In this document: piece by piece, positions 1 to 7,738 of the stretch | How the letters are laid out: the number at the start of each line of letters is the position of its first letter | Numbering within the stretch: the stretch's first letter is position 1 | Source of the DNA: Candidatus Avispirillum faecium | GTDB taxonomy: Bacteria; Bacillota; Clostridia; Oscillospirales; CAG-272 | Length of the DNA stretch: 46,925 nucleotides | Assembly: GCA_904396155.1 (NCBI GenBank) | Contig: CAJFOI010000044.1 | Span: 1 to 46,925, forward strand | Direction of reading: 5' to 3' | Made by a program: the position numbers and the translations under genes | The notes under the pieces: model-generated | Seen by the model: only the letters and a program-made list of their open reading frames with translations | Told to the model about the DNA's origin: nothing | Database searches by the model: none

Positions 1-659
1 TCCGCATCATACTGATTGTCAAAGCTGTCGGATTCCACCGTATCCTGGGCGGCAGTCAGCGTGATCCCCAGATCGATGTAGAGCGGCTCCCCGTCGCTGG
101 AGGTCTTCCCATTGTTCAGGTTGTAATCATTGTCGTTTGCTCCCGGCTCCCAGTAGATCACTACTGCATATGTATCTGCCTCCTCGGGCAGCAGGTTCCC
201 TTCCTTCACAAAGTCGGACAAAGTGCTTTCAAAGGTCAGCGCCTGCGCGGCTGCTCTGTCTCCGTTAAATTCCCCATCCAGCACTGCCACCTTCAGCACG
301 TCCGCCAGGGACTTGTTCGTACCCTGCACCGTGTTATGGTCGGCAATGTTCATGGAGAGATAATATTTCAGTGCCAGGGTCCCCACGTTTGCCACCTTGA
401 AGTTCTCGTAGGCCATCGCACCGGGCTCCCACAGAATGGCGCTTCCGTCCGCCTGGGTAAACAGATCCGTCGCCTCGCTTACACTTTCGTCCAGATTGTC
501 TCCGTGGTACAGCTCCACGTCCAGATCTCCTGAAACGATCTGGTTCTTGCCCGAAGTCACGCTGTCCGTAAACCACGCGAATGTGGTCCCGGCGAGCATC
601 GCCACGCACAAAAGCAAAGAAAGGATGCTCCAGACAAGAGATCTTTTTGTGCTTGTCAT
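1..659 (-). CDS. TasA/camelysin-like secreted matrix protein, C-terminus cut off by window edge
   Basis: The gene starts at an ATG at 657-659 (complement) behind a GGAGG box and runs off the left edge, so 219 codons are visible. The N-terminus is a signal peptide: a short basic TSTKR stretch, a hydrophobic core, then the ATTFAWFTD-type junction seen as GTTFAWFTDSVTSG. This junction and the following NQIVSGDLDVELY segment are hallmarks of the TasA/camelysin (CalY, peptidase M73-like) family. Members are exported and trimmed by a SipW-type signal peptidase, and some form amyloid-like biofilm fibres. No sipW or tapA homologue lies in the visible part. Family assignment is firm. A matrix role is inference, because many clostridial members have no tested function. 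Confidence 0.8.
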   Translation of the reverse strand, partial: MTSTKRSLVWSILSLLLCVAMLAGTTFAWFTDSVTSGKNQIVSGDLDVELYHGDNLDESVSEATDLFTQADGSAILWEPGAMAYENFKVANVGTLALKYYLSMNIADHNTVQGTNKSLADVLKVAVLDGEFNGDRAAAQALTFESTLSDFVKEGNLLPEEADTYAVVIYWEPGANDNDYNLNNGKTSSDGEPLYIDLGITLTAAQDTVESDSFDNQYDA

Positions 660-805
660 TTTCCGTTCCTCCATTTCGATAAAACTGATTGCGGCAAGCA
701 TTTGAAGACGACACGCATCTGCAAAAATCTTCTCCGTTGGGGTCTCTATACGCAGGTCTTATGGAAACGCAGATGCAAATCCCTCCCCCTCTCTTACCAT
801 GTAAG

Positions 806-834
806 ATTATAGCGAATTTTCCGCTAAAAGTCAA
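806..834 (-). promoter_or_regulatory. Sigma-A promoter for the TasA-like gene
   Basis: On the minus strand TTGACT (834-829) and a perfect TATAAT (811-806) are separated by 17 nt. They read into the TasA-like gene at 659 and leave a leader of about 140 nt. A near-consensus promoter suggests strong expression unless a regulator intervenes. The divergent XRE gene starts about 60 nt away, which makes it a candidate regulator. Confidence 0.75.
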
Positions 835-893
835 TAGGCAATGACCCGTTCCAGTATAATTATAATCAACAAATGAAGAAAAAGGGATGTGCC

Positions 894-1112
894 ATGCCTT
901 TTTACAGAAGAATTCGCAATCTGCGTGAAGACAAGGATCTGACGCAGGTGCAGATGGGGAAGATCCTGTCCTGCAGTCAGCGGGTTTATAGCAACTATGA
1001 GCGCGGCGATATAGACATCCCCACACAAATCCTGATCAAACTGGCGGATTTTCACAAGGTTTCCGTAGACTATCTCTTGAACCGGACAGACAACCCCGAT
1101 ATGAACAACTAA
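894..1112 (+). CDS. Small XRE-family helix-turn-helix regulator
   Basis: This 72-residue protein is essentially one Cro/C1-type helix-turn-helix domain: RIRNLREDKDLTQVQMGKIL, then a recognition helix around SQRVYSNYERGDIDIP, ending in a SVDYLLNRTDNP tail typical of clostridial XRE repressors. I chose ATG 894 over an in-frame ATG at 873 because AAAGGG sits at the right distance before 894 and nothing precedes 873. Overlapping TATAAT-like boxes occur at 855-866. The gene is divergent from the TasA-like gene, so control of that gene or of itself is possible but unproven. A hairpin terminator follows directly. Confidence 0.8.
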   Translation: MPFYRRIRNLREDKDLTQVQMGKILSCSQRVYSNYERGDIDIPTQILIKLADFHKVSVDYLLNRTDNPDMNN

Positions 1113-1147
1113 AACGCAAGACCCAAAAAGGTCTCTTGCGTTTTTTT
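1113..1147 (+). terminator. Rho-independent terminator after the XRE gene
   Basis: ACGCAAGA pairs with TCTTGCGT around a short CC/GG extension with an A-rich loop, followed by seven T residues. It begins immediately after the TAA of the XRE gene. Confidence 0.85.
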
Positions 1148-1157
1148 AGGCAGACCC

Positions 1158-1186
1158 TTGCAAAAGCGGAAAAGATCATATATAAT
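1158..1186 (+). promoter_or_regulatory. Sigma-A promoter for nrdR
   Basis: TTGCAA at 1158-1163 and a perfect TATAAT at 1181-1186 are separated by 17 nt. The start codon of nrdR lies 55 nt downstream of the -10 box. No NrdR-box palindrome was recognised here. Confidence 0.75.
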
Positions 1187-1240
1187 AAAAGGTACAAGAT
1201 TTCCAGGATTGCCCAATTTTGGGGAAAGGCAGATTGTTAT

Positions 1241-1687
1241 ATGAAATGTCCGTCATGCGGCTTTGAGGATACCAAAGTGGTGGATTCCCGCCCGGTGGAG
1301 GAAAATAATTCCATTCGCAGACGCAGGGAATGCCTGCGGTGCCACGCAAGATTCACCACATATGAAATTATCGATGCATTTCAGCCGGTGGTCATAAAGA
1401 AGGACGGCTCCAAGGAACTGTTTGATAAAAACAAGCTTTTGTCCGGGCTGATGAAGGCCTGCCAGAAGCGGCCGGTAAATGCGGAAGCAGTGGCAAATGA
1501 GATTGAAATCGAAGTCCAAAACTCCCTGCGCAGAGAGATTTCCTCCTCGGAAATCGGAGAAATGGCCATGGAAAAGCTGCGGGCGTTGGATGCCGTGGCT
1601 TACGTACGCTTTGCGTCGGTACACCGGGAATTTAAGGATGTAGAAACTTTTATGAAAGAGCTGCAGACCCTGAGGGGTGGAAAATAA
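1241..1687 (+). CDS. nrdR: Transcriptional repressor NrdR
   Basis: NrdR is the ATP/dATP-sensing repressor of ribonucleotide reductase operons. The protein has 148 residues, the normal family length. It starts MKCPSCGFEDTKVVDSRP, giving the first CxxC pair, then RRRRECLRCHARFTTYE gives the second pair of the zinc ribbon. The ATP-cone domain follows (VVIKKDGSKELFDKNKLLSG), and the C-terminal YVRFASVHREFKDV segment is also characteristic. An open frame extends upstream to 1136, but ATG 1241 is right because it places the zinc ribbon at residue 1 and lies downstream of the promoter. It is monocistronic between its own promoter and a terminator. Confidence 0.97.
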   Translation: MKCPSCGFEDTKVVDSRPVEENNSIRRRRECLRCHARFTTYEIIDAFQPVVIKKDGSKELFDKNKLLSGLMKACQKRPVNAEAVANEIEIEVQNSLRREISSSEIGEMAMEKLRALDAVAYVRFASVHREFKDVETFMKELQTLRGGK

Positions 1688-1688
1688 T

Positions 1689-1717
1689 TAAAAAAGAGGC
1701 CGCAGGGCCTCTTTTTT
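1689..1717. terminator. Bidirectional terminator between nrdR and the M23 gene
   Basis: AAAAAGAGGCC and GGGCCTCTTTTTT pair around a GCA-type loop. The A-run on one side and T-run on the other let the hairpin end both nrdR (plus) and the convergent M23 peptidase gene (minus). Confidence 0.9.
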
Positions 1718-2480
1718 ATTGATCCTCGTACTGGTCCGTACCGGTGGAAAAATCAATATACGCCGCCGGATCCACACAGACGCCGTCTACCTCCAGCGCA
1801 AAATGCAAATGCGGTTCCTGGGCGATTTCCGCCAGCGCGCTTTCCCCGGCCGCCCCAATGACATCTCCCGCCTTTACGCTTGTGCCAGCAGTGATGCCTG
1901 CAGGCAGTTCCTCGCTTAAGTTTGCATAAGTGCTCAAGGCGCCGCCCGCATGGGAAACAGACAGGCACTTGCCCATCATGGGGTCATCCCAAATTTCCTG
2001 GATCACGCCGTCTGCCGCCGCGCAGACAGCTTCCCCCGCGCCTACGCTGATGTCCACGCCGTCATGGGTGCGGTAATCGTTCATGGTGATGGAAAACACC
2101 GGCACTTCCATGCTGTACGCCTGCAGGATCACGCCTCCGGTGGGGTTGACAAACGTAGGCAGTTCTTCCTCCGGCTGTGCATCTACATTGACCGTCGTGT
2201 CTGCGGAGACGTCCGCCTTTGTCTCTCCGTCTTTTTCTGCGAGCTCGTCCGGTTCATCCGTCGTCTCGTCCTCCCTCTGGGCGAGAGCATCATCCGCCGT
2301 GGTCTGGTCCCCGGTACGTTCTTCCTCTTTGTCTGTTGTCTCCACGACCCCCGGCGTATCCGTGTTCACATTCCGTACAACGGCGCCGGCAATGGCCACC
2401 ACCACGGCGACCATCATCAGAATGACCAGCAGCGTCACATATAAATTCGCTCTGCGGGTTTCCTTGCTGTTATTGTTCAT
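1716..2480 (-). CDS. Membrane-anchored M23 (LytM) peptidase, SpoIIQ-like
   Basis: This 254-residue protein has a short cytoplasmic tail, one transmembrane helix (about residues 13-35), an acidic Thr/Glu/Asp-rich linker to about residue 115, and a C-terminal M23 domain. The domain keeps the metal ligands: H and D in YRTHDGVDIS and the HLHFAL motif. I chose ATG 2480 because AGGAG lies 5 nt upstream; the in-frame ATGs further out lack usable spacing. Architecture and length match clostridial SpoIIQ, which partners SpoIIIAH in the engulfing forespore channel and, unlike the Bacillus form, often retains its zinc site. No spoIIIA gene is nearby, so a vegetative wall hydrolase or regulator is the alternative. 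Confidence 0.75.
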   Translation of the reverse strand: MNNNSKETRRANLYVTLLVILMMVAVVVAIAGAVVRNVNTDTPGVVETTDKEEERTGDQTTADDALAQREDETTDEPDELAEKDGETKADVSADTTVNVDAQPEEELPTFVNPTGGVILQAYSMEVPVFSITMNDYRTHDGVDISVGAGEAVCAAADGVIQEIWDDPMMGKCLSVSHAGGALSTYANLSEELPAGITAGTSVKAGDVIGAAGESALAEIAQEPHLHFALEVDGVCVDPAAYIDFSTGTDQYEDQ

Positions 2481-2538
2481 TTTCTCCTGCATCCTTTCGG
2501 TTATAGGTTTCGATGGTATTGTAGCCACGGCGGGAAAT

Positions 2539-2567
2539 TTTATACAGGAATTTCTTCTTTTTCACAA
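2539..2567 (-). promoter_or_regulatory. Promoter for the M23 peptidase gene
   Basis: Minus-strand TTGTGA (2567-2562) and TATAAA (2544-2539) are separated by 17 nt, about 60 nt before the chosen ATG at 2480. If the gene is spoIIQ a sigma-F-type promoter would be expected, so this sigma-A-like match is a point against that name. Confidence 0.5.
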
Positions 2568-2588
2568 TTCCTTCATTTTTGTCCTCAG

Positions 2589-2617
2589 TTGACACAAATC
2601 CGCCTTTGTGCTAAAAT
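2589..2617 (+). promoter_or_regulatory. Sigma-A promoter for the ThyX-like gene
   Basis: A perfect TTGACA at 2589-2594 and TAAAAT at 2612-2617 are separated by 17 nt. They read toward the gene at 2658, leaving a leader of about 35 nt. Confidence 0.8.
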
Positions 2618-2657
2618 ATTCCCAATATAAAACCGATAAAAAAGCAGGAGAAGGGCT

Positions 2658-3296
2658 ATGATCAAACTGGAAAGATACCGTGTCATGAATCTGGACAACG
2701 CCATCCGCGGCGCAAGAAATCCCATGAACAGCTGGAGCCGGAGCGACAGCACCTACGGCGCAGACGGCACCTTCAACCTGGGGCCCAACGATTTGGATCT
2801 GGCCCGCCGGCTGGCCGTTTCCGGTTCGGATCACCGCAAATACCTGCGCATGGTGTTCGTATCGGTAGATATCACCGCGCCCTTATACTGGTGGAAGGAA
2901 TACGACACTTACAAGGTGGGCACTGTAGCCAATTCCACCAGCACCATGCATAAAATCCACGCTGCGCCCTTTTCCCGGGAAGATTTCAGCTGCGAGCGCA
3001 TGAGCGAGGAGGCACTTGCCTGCCTGGACGGTGTGATCGCCTGTTTGGAAAAGGCCCGGCTGCGCTACAACGAAACAAAGGAGCGGACGTACTGGGACGA
3101 TATGATCCAGCTGCTGCCCGCATCTTACAATCAAATGCGTACCTGTACCATGAATTATGAAAATCTCATCAACATATATTATGCCAGACGCAATCACAAA
3201 CTGCAGGAATGGCACGCCTTTTGTCATTGGATCGAAACGCTGCCCTATGCCCGGGATCTGATTCTTATAAAAAAGGAAGAAGGCAGCGCAGAATAA
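2658..3296 (+). CDS. Divergent ThyX-fold protein lacking the catalytic RHR motif
   Basis: The protein has 212 residues. I do not recognise it as a named family, but segments line up in order with flavin-dependent thymidylate synthase ThyX. AIRGARNP stands where ThyX has AVRAARVS. VFVSVDITAPLYWW stands where ThyX has VFTFHVKAPIFVA. TMNYENL stands where ThyX has T-V/M-NARSL, followed by an ARRNHKLQEW helix resembling LRADSHAQWEI. The ThyX signature RHR-x7-S is replaced by TYK, with Thr in place of the Ser, and the NAR arginine is Tyr. This suggests a ThyX-derived fold with changed or lost chemistry. AGGAG precedes the ATG. The CDF transporter follows 28 nt later, so the two are probably co-transcribed. 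Confidence 0.7.
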   Translation: MIKLERYRVMNLDNAIRGARNPMNSWSRSDSTYGADGTFNLGPNDLDLARRLAVSGSDHRKYLRMVFVSVDITAPLYWWKEYDTYKVGTVANSTSTMHKIHAAPFSREDFSCERMSEEALACLDGVIACLEKARLRYNETKERTYWDDMIQLLPASYNQMRTCTMNYENLINIYYARRNHKLQEWHAFCHWIETLPYARDLILIKKEEGSAE

Positions 3297-3324
3297 TTTT
3301 TACCAAAAGAAAGGATCTGGGACT

Positions 3325-4494
3325 ATGGATCGGGATGCATCCAGGGACCGGCTGGGAGCCGGCCGCAGGGCAGGAATCGTAGGAATTCTCTGCAACCTTG
3401 TGCTGTTTGCCATCAAAATCGTCACCGGTGTGCTTTCCGGAAGCATGTCGATCATCGCCGATGCGGTCAACAATCTGTCCGACGCCGGCAGTTCCGTCTT
3501 CGTCCTGGTGGGGTACGTGCTCTCCGCCCGGCCCGCGGACAAGGAGCATCCCTATGGCCATGCCCGGGCGGAATACCTGTGCGGGCTGTTTATTTCCATC
3601 ATTGTATGCGTCCTTGGAATTGAGCTGCTGCGCAGCTCCGTAGAGCAGCTGTTCACGGGAGGCAGCGGCGCAGTCTTTCGCCCCGCCTCTATTGCGGTCA
3701 TGTGCATTGCAGTGGGGGTCAAAGGCGGAATGGCCCTGTACTATCATGTGACAGCGCGCCGCATCGATTCCCAGGCACTGCGCGCCTCTGCCGTAGACAG
3801 CATCGGCGACATGTGTGCCACCGGTGCGGTGGTGGTCGCCATGTTTCTTTCCAAATTCACCGGCCCTCTCACAGATGCCGTGCTGGGCTGCGGGATCGCC
3901 GTATACATCCTCATTTTGGGGATCAAGCTCACAAAGGAAGCCTCCGACACCCTGCTGGGCAAAGCGCCGGATCAAAATTTCACCGCGCAGATCGTCCAGA
4001 AAATCCGGGAATACGACGGCGTTTTGGGCATCCACGATCTGGTGATTCACAGCTATGGCGCCAACCGATATTTTGTCTCCGTCCACGTGGAGGTAGATGC
4101 GGAAGAGGACGTAATGCGCGCCCACGACCTGATCGACAATATTGAAGAAGATTTCCGCCGGGAACAAGGAATTCACATGGTGATCCATATGGATCCGATT
4201 CAATATAAGGACGCCCATGTCAATGAGATCCGCACCCGGGTCGCGGGGATCATCGAGCAGATGTCCGCCCAGTATTCCTCCCCCGTCTCCATGCACGACT
4301 TTCGTATCGTGTCGGGCGTCACCCACTCCAATTTGATCTTCGACGTGGAAGTCACCGACGACTTTCCGGTAAAGGATGAGACGCTGTGCGGGGAGATCCA
4401 GCGGGAAATCAAAAAAATCGATCCCAGCTACAACAGCGTGATCACAGTGGACAGAGAGTATTCCTCTCATCGTTTCGGAAGCAAAATGGAATAG
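3325..4494 (+). CDS. Cation diffusion facilitator (CDF) metal exporter
   Basis: This 389-residue CDF protein exports divalent metal (zinc, manganese, iron or cobalt) against protons at the cytoplasmic membrane. About six transmembrane helices occupy residues 15-210, followed by a cytoplasmic dimerisation domain. The A-site motif is seen as ADAVNNLSDAGS in helix 2 with HPYGHARAEY in the loop, and the helix-5 partner is SAVDSIGDM. The C-terminal part is long (about 180 residues) and appears to hold a second ferredoxin-like repeat beyond the usual one. The ATG has AAAGGA 10 nt upstream. Metal specificity cannot be read with certainty; an N/D and D/D pairing is compatible with Mn or Zn. Confidence 0.9.
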   Translation: MDRDASRDRLGAGRRAGIVGILCNLVLFAIKIVTGVLSGSMSIIADAVNNLSDAGSSVFVLVGYVLSARPADKEHPYGHARAEYLCGLFISIIVCVLGIELLRSSVEQLFTGGSGAVFRPASIAVMCIAVGVKGGMALYYHVTARRIDSQALRASAVDSIGDMCATGAVVVAMFLSKFTGPLTDAVLGCGIAVYILILGIKLTKEASDTLLGKAPDQNFTAQIVQKIREYDGVLGIHDLVIHSYGANRYFVSVHVEVDAEEDVMRAHDLIDNIEEDFRREQGIHMVIHMDPIQYKDAHVNEIRTRVAGIIEQMSAQYSSPVSMHDFRIVSGVTHSNLIFDVEVTDDFPVKDETLCGEIQREIKKIDPSYNSVITVDREYSSHRFGSKME

Positions 4495-4539
4495 GTCCAA
4501 AGATTTCTTTGAAAAAGACATGTCGGCAGTACAAGCGAA

Positions 4540-4568
4540 ACGCGGAAAGTCCCTTTCTTTTTCCGCGG
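4540..4568 (+). terminator. Possible weak terminator hairpin between the CDF gene and asnB
   Basis: CGCGGAAA (4541-4548) pairs with TTTCCGCG (4560-4567) across an 11-nt loop. There is only a short GTTT afterwards and no proper T-run, so termination would be partial at best. It may instead separate the leader of the next operon. Confidence 0.4.
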
Positions 4569-4573
4569 GTTTG

Positions 4574-4582
4574 TGCTACAAT
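4574..4582 (+). promoter_or_regulatory. Extended -10 promoter for the asnB-murE operon
   Basis: TGC-TACAAT (TACAAT 4577-4582) forms an extended -10 element. The region 17 nt upstream (TTTCTT) is a poor -35. It lies 34 nt before the asnB start. No other promoter is seen within the operon through 9938. Confidence 0.45.
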
Positions 4583-4615
4583 ATTACAAATGACCTGCAC
4601 TGGAAGGGGAAACAT

Positions 4616-6475
4616 ATGTGCGGATTTATCGGCTTTACCGGCCAGTTGGAAAACAGAGCGCAGATCCTGCAGAGAATGGCGGATCGGATCATCCACCGGG
4701 GCCCGGACATGGAGGGCTTTCATATCAGCGGCAGCAATGATCAGGACAGCATCGCCCTGGGATTTCGACGGCTCAGCATCATCGACCTGGCCGATGGTGC
4801 CCAGCCCATGTACAACGAGGACGGAACCGTCGTAGCAGTATACAACGGCGAAATATACAACTTTATGGAACTGCGCCAGGAGCTGATCGCCCGGGGGCAC
4901 ATATTCCAGACCCGGTGCGACACGGAGGTGCTCCTCCACGGGTACGAGGAATACGGCGAACGTCTTGCGTCCCGCCTGCGGGGGATGTTTGCCTTTGCCG
5001 TGTGGGACAGGAAGACAAACACCCTGTACGGCGCCAGAGACCCCTTCGGGATCAAGCCCTATTACTATTCTCTCCTGCCGGGAGGAGACCTTCTCTTCGG
5101 GTCGGAGATCAAAAGTTTCCTGGAGCATCCCGCCTTTCGCAGGGAAGTCAATCCCGACGCGCTGCGCCCGTATCTCACCTTTCAGTACAGCGCAATGGAG
5201 GAAACCTTTTTCAAAGGAACCTACAAGCTGCCCGCCGCCCACTGGTTTACCTTCCGGCAGGGCAAAATGCATATGGAACGCTACTGGGACGTAGATTTTT
5301 CCAAAAAGACGGACAAGTCTTTTTCGGCATGTGCAGAAGAAATTGACGCCCGGGTGCGGGAATCGGTAGATGCCCACCGAATCAGTGACGTAAAGGTGGG
5401 CGCTTTCCTCTCTGGCGGCGTAGACTCCAGCTACATCACCGCATGTCTCATGCCCGACGACACTTTCTCTGTGGGATTTCGGCCAGAAGGAGTAGACGCG
5501 GCAAAATTTGACGAGACCAGCGAAGCACAAGAACTGTCAAAACGCCTCAGAGTCCAAAACTGGCGGGAGATGCTGGAAGGGGAGCAATGTCTCGCGGCAT
5601 TTGCCGATATTCAGTATCATATGGACGAGCCCCAATCCAATCCTTCTTCCGTACCCCTGTATTTTCTGGCCCGTCTTGCCAGACAGCATGTGACGGTCGT
5701 GCTGTCCGGGGAGGGCGCAGACGAAATATACGGAGGGTACGAGTGGTACGACGAAGCGGGCGTCATGAAGAAATATAAAAAGCTCCCCGGCTTTTTGCGC
5801 CGGGGGGCTGCGGGGATCGCTGCCCGCCTGCCCTACTTCCGGGGCCGGGAATTTCTCATCAAGGGAAGCGGACGGCCGGAGGACTGGTTCATTGGACAGG
5901 CGCTGGTATTTCCGGAGGGGGAAGCGTATGATATTTTGCGCCCCGCTTATCGGGTCGGGCCTGCTGCAAGAGAGGTCGCCGCACCTATATATGATCGGGC
6001 GCAGGGACTTTCAGAACTGGAGAAAAAACAATATCTGGATCTGAATTTGTGGCTCCCTGGAGATATCCTGCTCAAGGCGGACAAGATGAGCATGGCCCAT
6101 TCCATCGAACTGCGCGTGCCCTATCTGGACCGAATGGTGATGGAAGAAGCGGCAACGTATCCCGCATCCTATAAAATTGCAGGAGATACCAAGGCGGTGC
6201 TCCGCGCCGCCGCAAACCGGACTTTGCCGGACGAATGGGCAAACCGGAAGAAAAAGGGATTCCCGGTGCCCATCGCCAAATGGCTGGAGGACAAAAACTT
6301 TTCTGCAATTGTAAAACAAAGCTTTACCTCCGATGTGGCGGCCCAATATTTTCAGCCGGACAAGCTGTGTGCCTTACTGGAGGATCCTGCCCGCAACCGG
6401 CGCAAAATCTGGACGGCGTACACATTTCTTGTGTGGCACCAGCAGTTTTTCGACAGTCCACGCTATGCCAGGTAA
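4616..6475 (+). CDS. asnB: Asparagine synthase (glutamine-hydrolysing), AsnB/AsnH class
   Basis: The 619-residue protein carries an N-terminal class II glutaminase domain whose nucleophile is Cys2 (MCGFIGFTG), with RRLSIID and VYNGEIYN motifs. The synthetase domain has the pyrophosphatase loop SGGVDSS at residues 266-272 and a VVLSGEGADEIYGGY segment. It transfers glutamine-derived ammonia to an aspartyl carboxylate activated by ATP. ATG 4616 is required because Cys must be residue 2, and GGAAGGGG precedes it; an upstream open frame to 4520 is not used. Being first in an operon with an ATP-grasp ligase, a racemase and MurE suggests it amidates cell-wall D-Asp, as AsnH does in lactic acid bacteria, rather than making free Asn. 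That role is inference. Confidence 0.93.
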   Translation: MCGFIGFTGQLENRAQILQRMADRIIHRGPDMEGFHISGSNDQDSIALGFRRLSIIDLADGAQPMYNEDGTVVAVYNGEIYNFMELRQELIARGHIFQTRCDTEVLLHGYEEYGERLASRLRGMFAFAVWDRKTNTLYGARDPFGIKPYYYSLLPGGDLLFGSEIKSFLEHPAFRREVNPDALRPYLTFQYSAMEETFFKGTYKLPAAHWFTFRQGKMHMERYWDVDFSKKTDKSFSACAEEIDARVRESVDAHRISDVKVGAFLSGGVDSSYITACLMPDDTFSVGFRPEGVDAAKFDETSEAQELSKRLRVQNWREMLEGEQCLAAFADIQYHMDEPQSNPSSVPLYFLARLARQHVTVVLSGEGADEIYGGYEWYDEAGVMKKYKKLPGFLRRGAAGIAARLPYFRGREFLIKGSGRPEDWFIGQALVFPEGEAYDILRPAYRVGPAAREVAAPIYDRAQGLSELEKKQYLDLNLWLPGDILLKADKMSMAHSIELRVPYLDRMVMEEAATYPASYKIAGDTKAVLRAAANRTLPDEWANRKKKGFPVPIAKWLEDKNFSAIVKQSFTSDVAAQYFQPDKLCALLEDPARNRRKIWTAYTFLVWHQQFFDSPRYAR

Positions 6476-6484
6476 AGGAAGTGC

Positions 6485-7723
6485 TTGATTTTGAACAGAA
6501 GTGAAGAGATTGTTCCGGTGCTGCTGGGTGCAGACCTGAACTGTTACAATATGGCCAGAGCCTTTCATGAAGCGTATGGAGTCGCCTCCTACGCCTTTGG
6601 ACGGTATGAGATTTCCGCCACAAAATATTCCAAAATCGTCCGCTTTACCACTGTACCGGATCTGGACGACGAAGCGGTGATGCTGCGGGTGCTCATAGAA
6701 TTCGCCGGAAAACACGCGGGCGCACGGCTGTATTTATTCGGCTGTACGGACGACTACGCGGCGATGATCATCCGGCGAAAAAAAGATTTGCCCCAGTATA
6801 TCGCGCCGTCTCCGGATGCTGCGCTGTACGGATCCCTGCAAAAAAAAGCCGACTTTTACAAAGTCTGTGACCGCTATCATATTCCTTATCCGGACACGGT
6901 AGTGCTGGAGGACGTTCCTGCAGAAGAGCAGGTGACGGAAGCAGTACTGGGATTTCCTTATCCCATCATCGTCAAGCCCTCCTCCAGCGTGGAATATTGG
7001 AAATATCCCTTTGCAGGAATGAAAAAGGTTTATACGGCAGAAGATCCCGCACAGACAGTAGAGATTGTCCGGCAGATCTACGCCTCCGGCTACCCGGACA
7101 AAATCATCCTGCAAAAGCGGATCCCGGGGGGAGACAGCGAAATGCGGGTGCTCACAGCCTTTTCCGACGAAAGTGGAAAAGTGCGGGCCATGTGCCTGGG
7201 TCACACCATGATCGAAGAGCATACCCCCAAGGGGCTGGGAAATCACGCCGCGATCGTCACGGAACCGATCTCCGGGCTGGGCATTGCCAAAAATATCAAA
7301 GACATGCTGGAAGCTGTAGGGTATACGGGCTTTTCCAATTTTGACATCAAACACGCCGGCAAAGGAGATTTTCGCATATTTGAAATCAATTTGCGCCAGG
7401 GGCGAAGCAATTATTACGTGACCGGCAGCGGGATGAACATCGCCCGACTCGCCGTGGAAAAATGGCAGGACGGGGGGACAGACTGCTGGCTGCAGGAGAC
7501 CTCCAGCTTCTGGCATCACGTCCCGGCAGGTGTTGCGTACCGGTACACGGAAGACAAAGCGCTGGCAGCTCGGGCAAAGGCGCTGAAAAAAGCGGGGAAG
7601 TCCACCTGTTCCCTCAAATATCCGTATGATCTGCGCCGGAATATTTTGCGCCGGCTGTGCGTGCTGGAGCAGCTGCGCCGACAGAGAGGAAAATTTCGAA
7701 AGTATTATCCCAAAACGACATGA
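6485..7723 (+). CDS. ATP-grasp carboxylate-amine ligase, candidate D-aspartate ligase
   Basis: The protein has about 412 residues. The pre-ATP-grasp region (about 1-110) carries a FGCTDDYAAMIIRRKKDLP stretch, and the ATP-grasp core spans about 125-330. Visible core elements are YPIIVKPSSS, KIILQKRIPGGDSEMRV and the Mg-binding FEINLRQGRSN. Length and layout match AslFm-type D-aspartate ligases, which link D-Asp through its beta-carboxyl to the lysine side chain of UDP-MurNAc-pentapeptide. The start is TTG 6485, with AAAGGAAG a few bases upstream; TTG 6491 is an in-frame alternative. It sits 9 nt after asnB and 15 nt before a racemase gene. The aspartate substrate is inferred from this neighbourhood. 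Confidence 0.8.
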   Translation: MILNRSEEIVPVLLGADLNCYNMARAFHEAYGVASYAFGRYEISATKYSKIVRFTTVPDLDDEAVMLRVLIEFAGKHAGARLYLFGCTDDYAAMIIRRKKDLPQYIAPSPDAALYGSLQKKADFYKVCDRYHIPYPDTVVLEDVPAEEQVTEAVLGFPYPIIVKPSSSVEYWKYPFAGMKKVYTAEDPAQTVEIVRQIYASGYPDKIILQKRIPGGDSEMRVLTAFSDESGKVRAMCLGHTMIEEHTPKGLGNHAAIVTEPISGLGIAKNIKDMLEAVGYTGFSNFDIKHAGKGDFRIFEINLRQGRSNYYVTGSGMNIARLAVEKWQDGGTDCWLQETSSFWHHVPAGVAYRYTEDKALAARAKALKKAGKSTCSLKYPYDLRRNILRRLCVLEQLRRQRGKFRKYYPKTT

Positions 7724-7738
7724 TAAGGGGGCACAACC

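Noticed and set aside
3265-4521. Minus-strand open frame of 418 codons opposite the CDF gene
   Set aside because: His/Asp-rich composition is the reverse complement of the transporter helices, and no family is seen.
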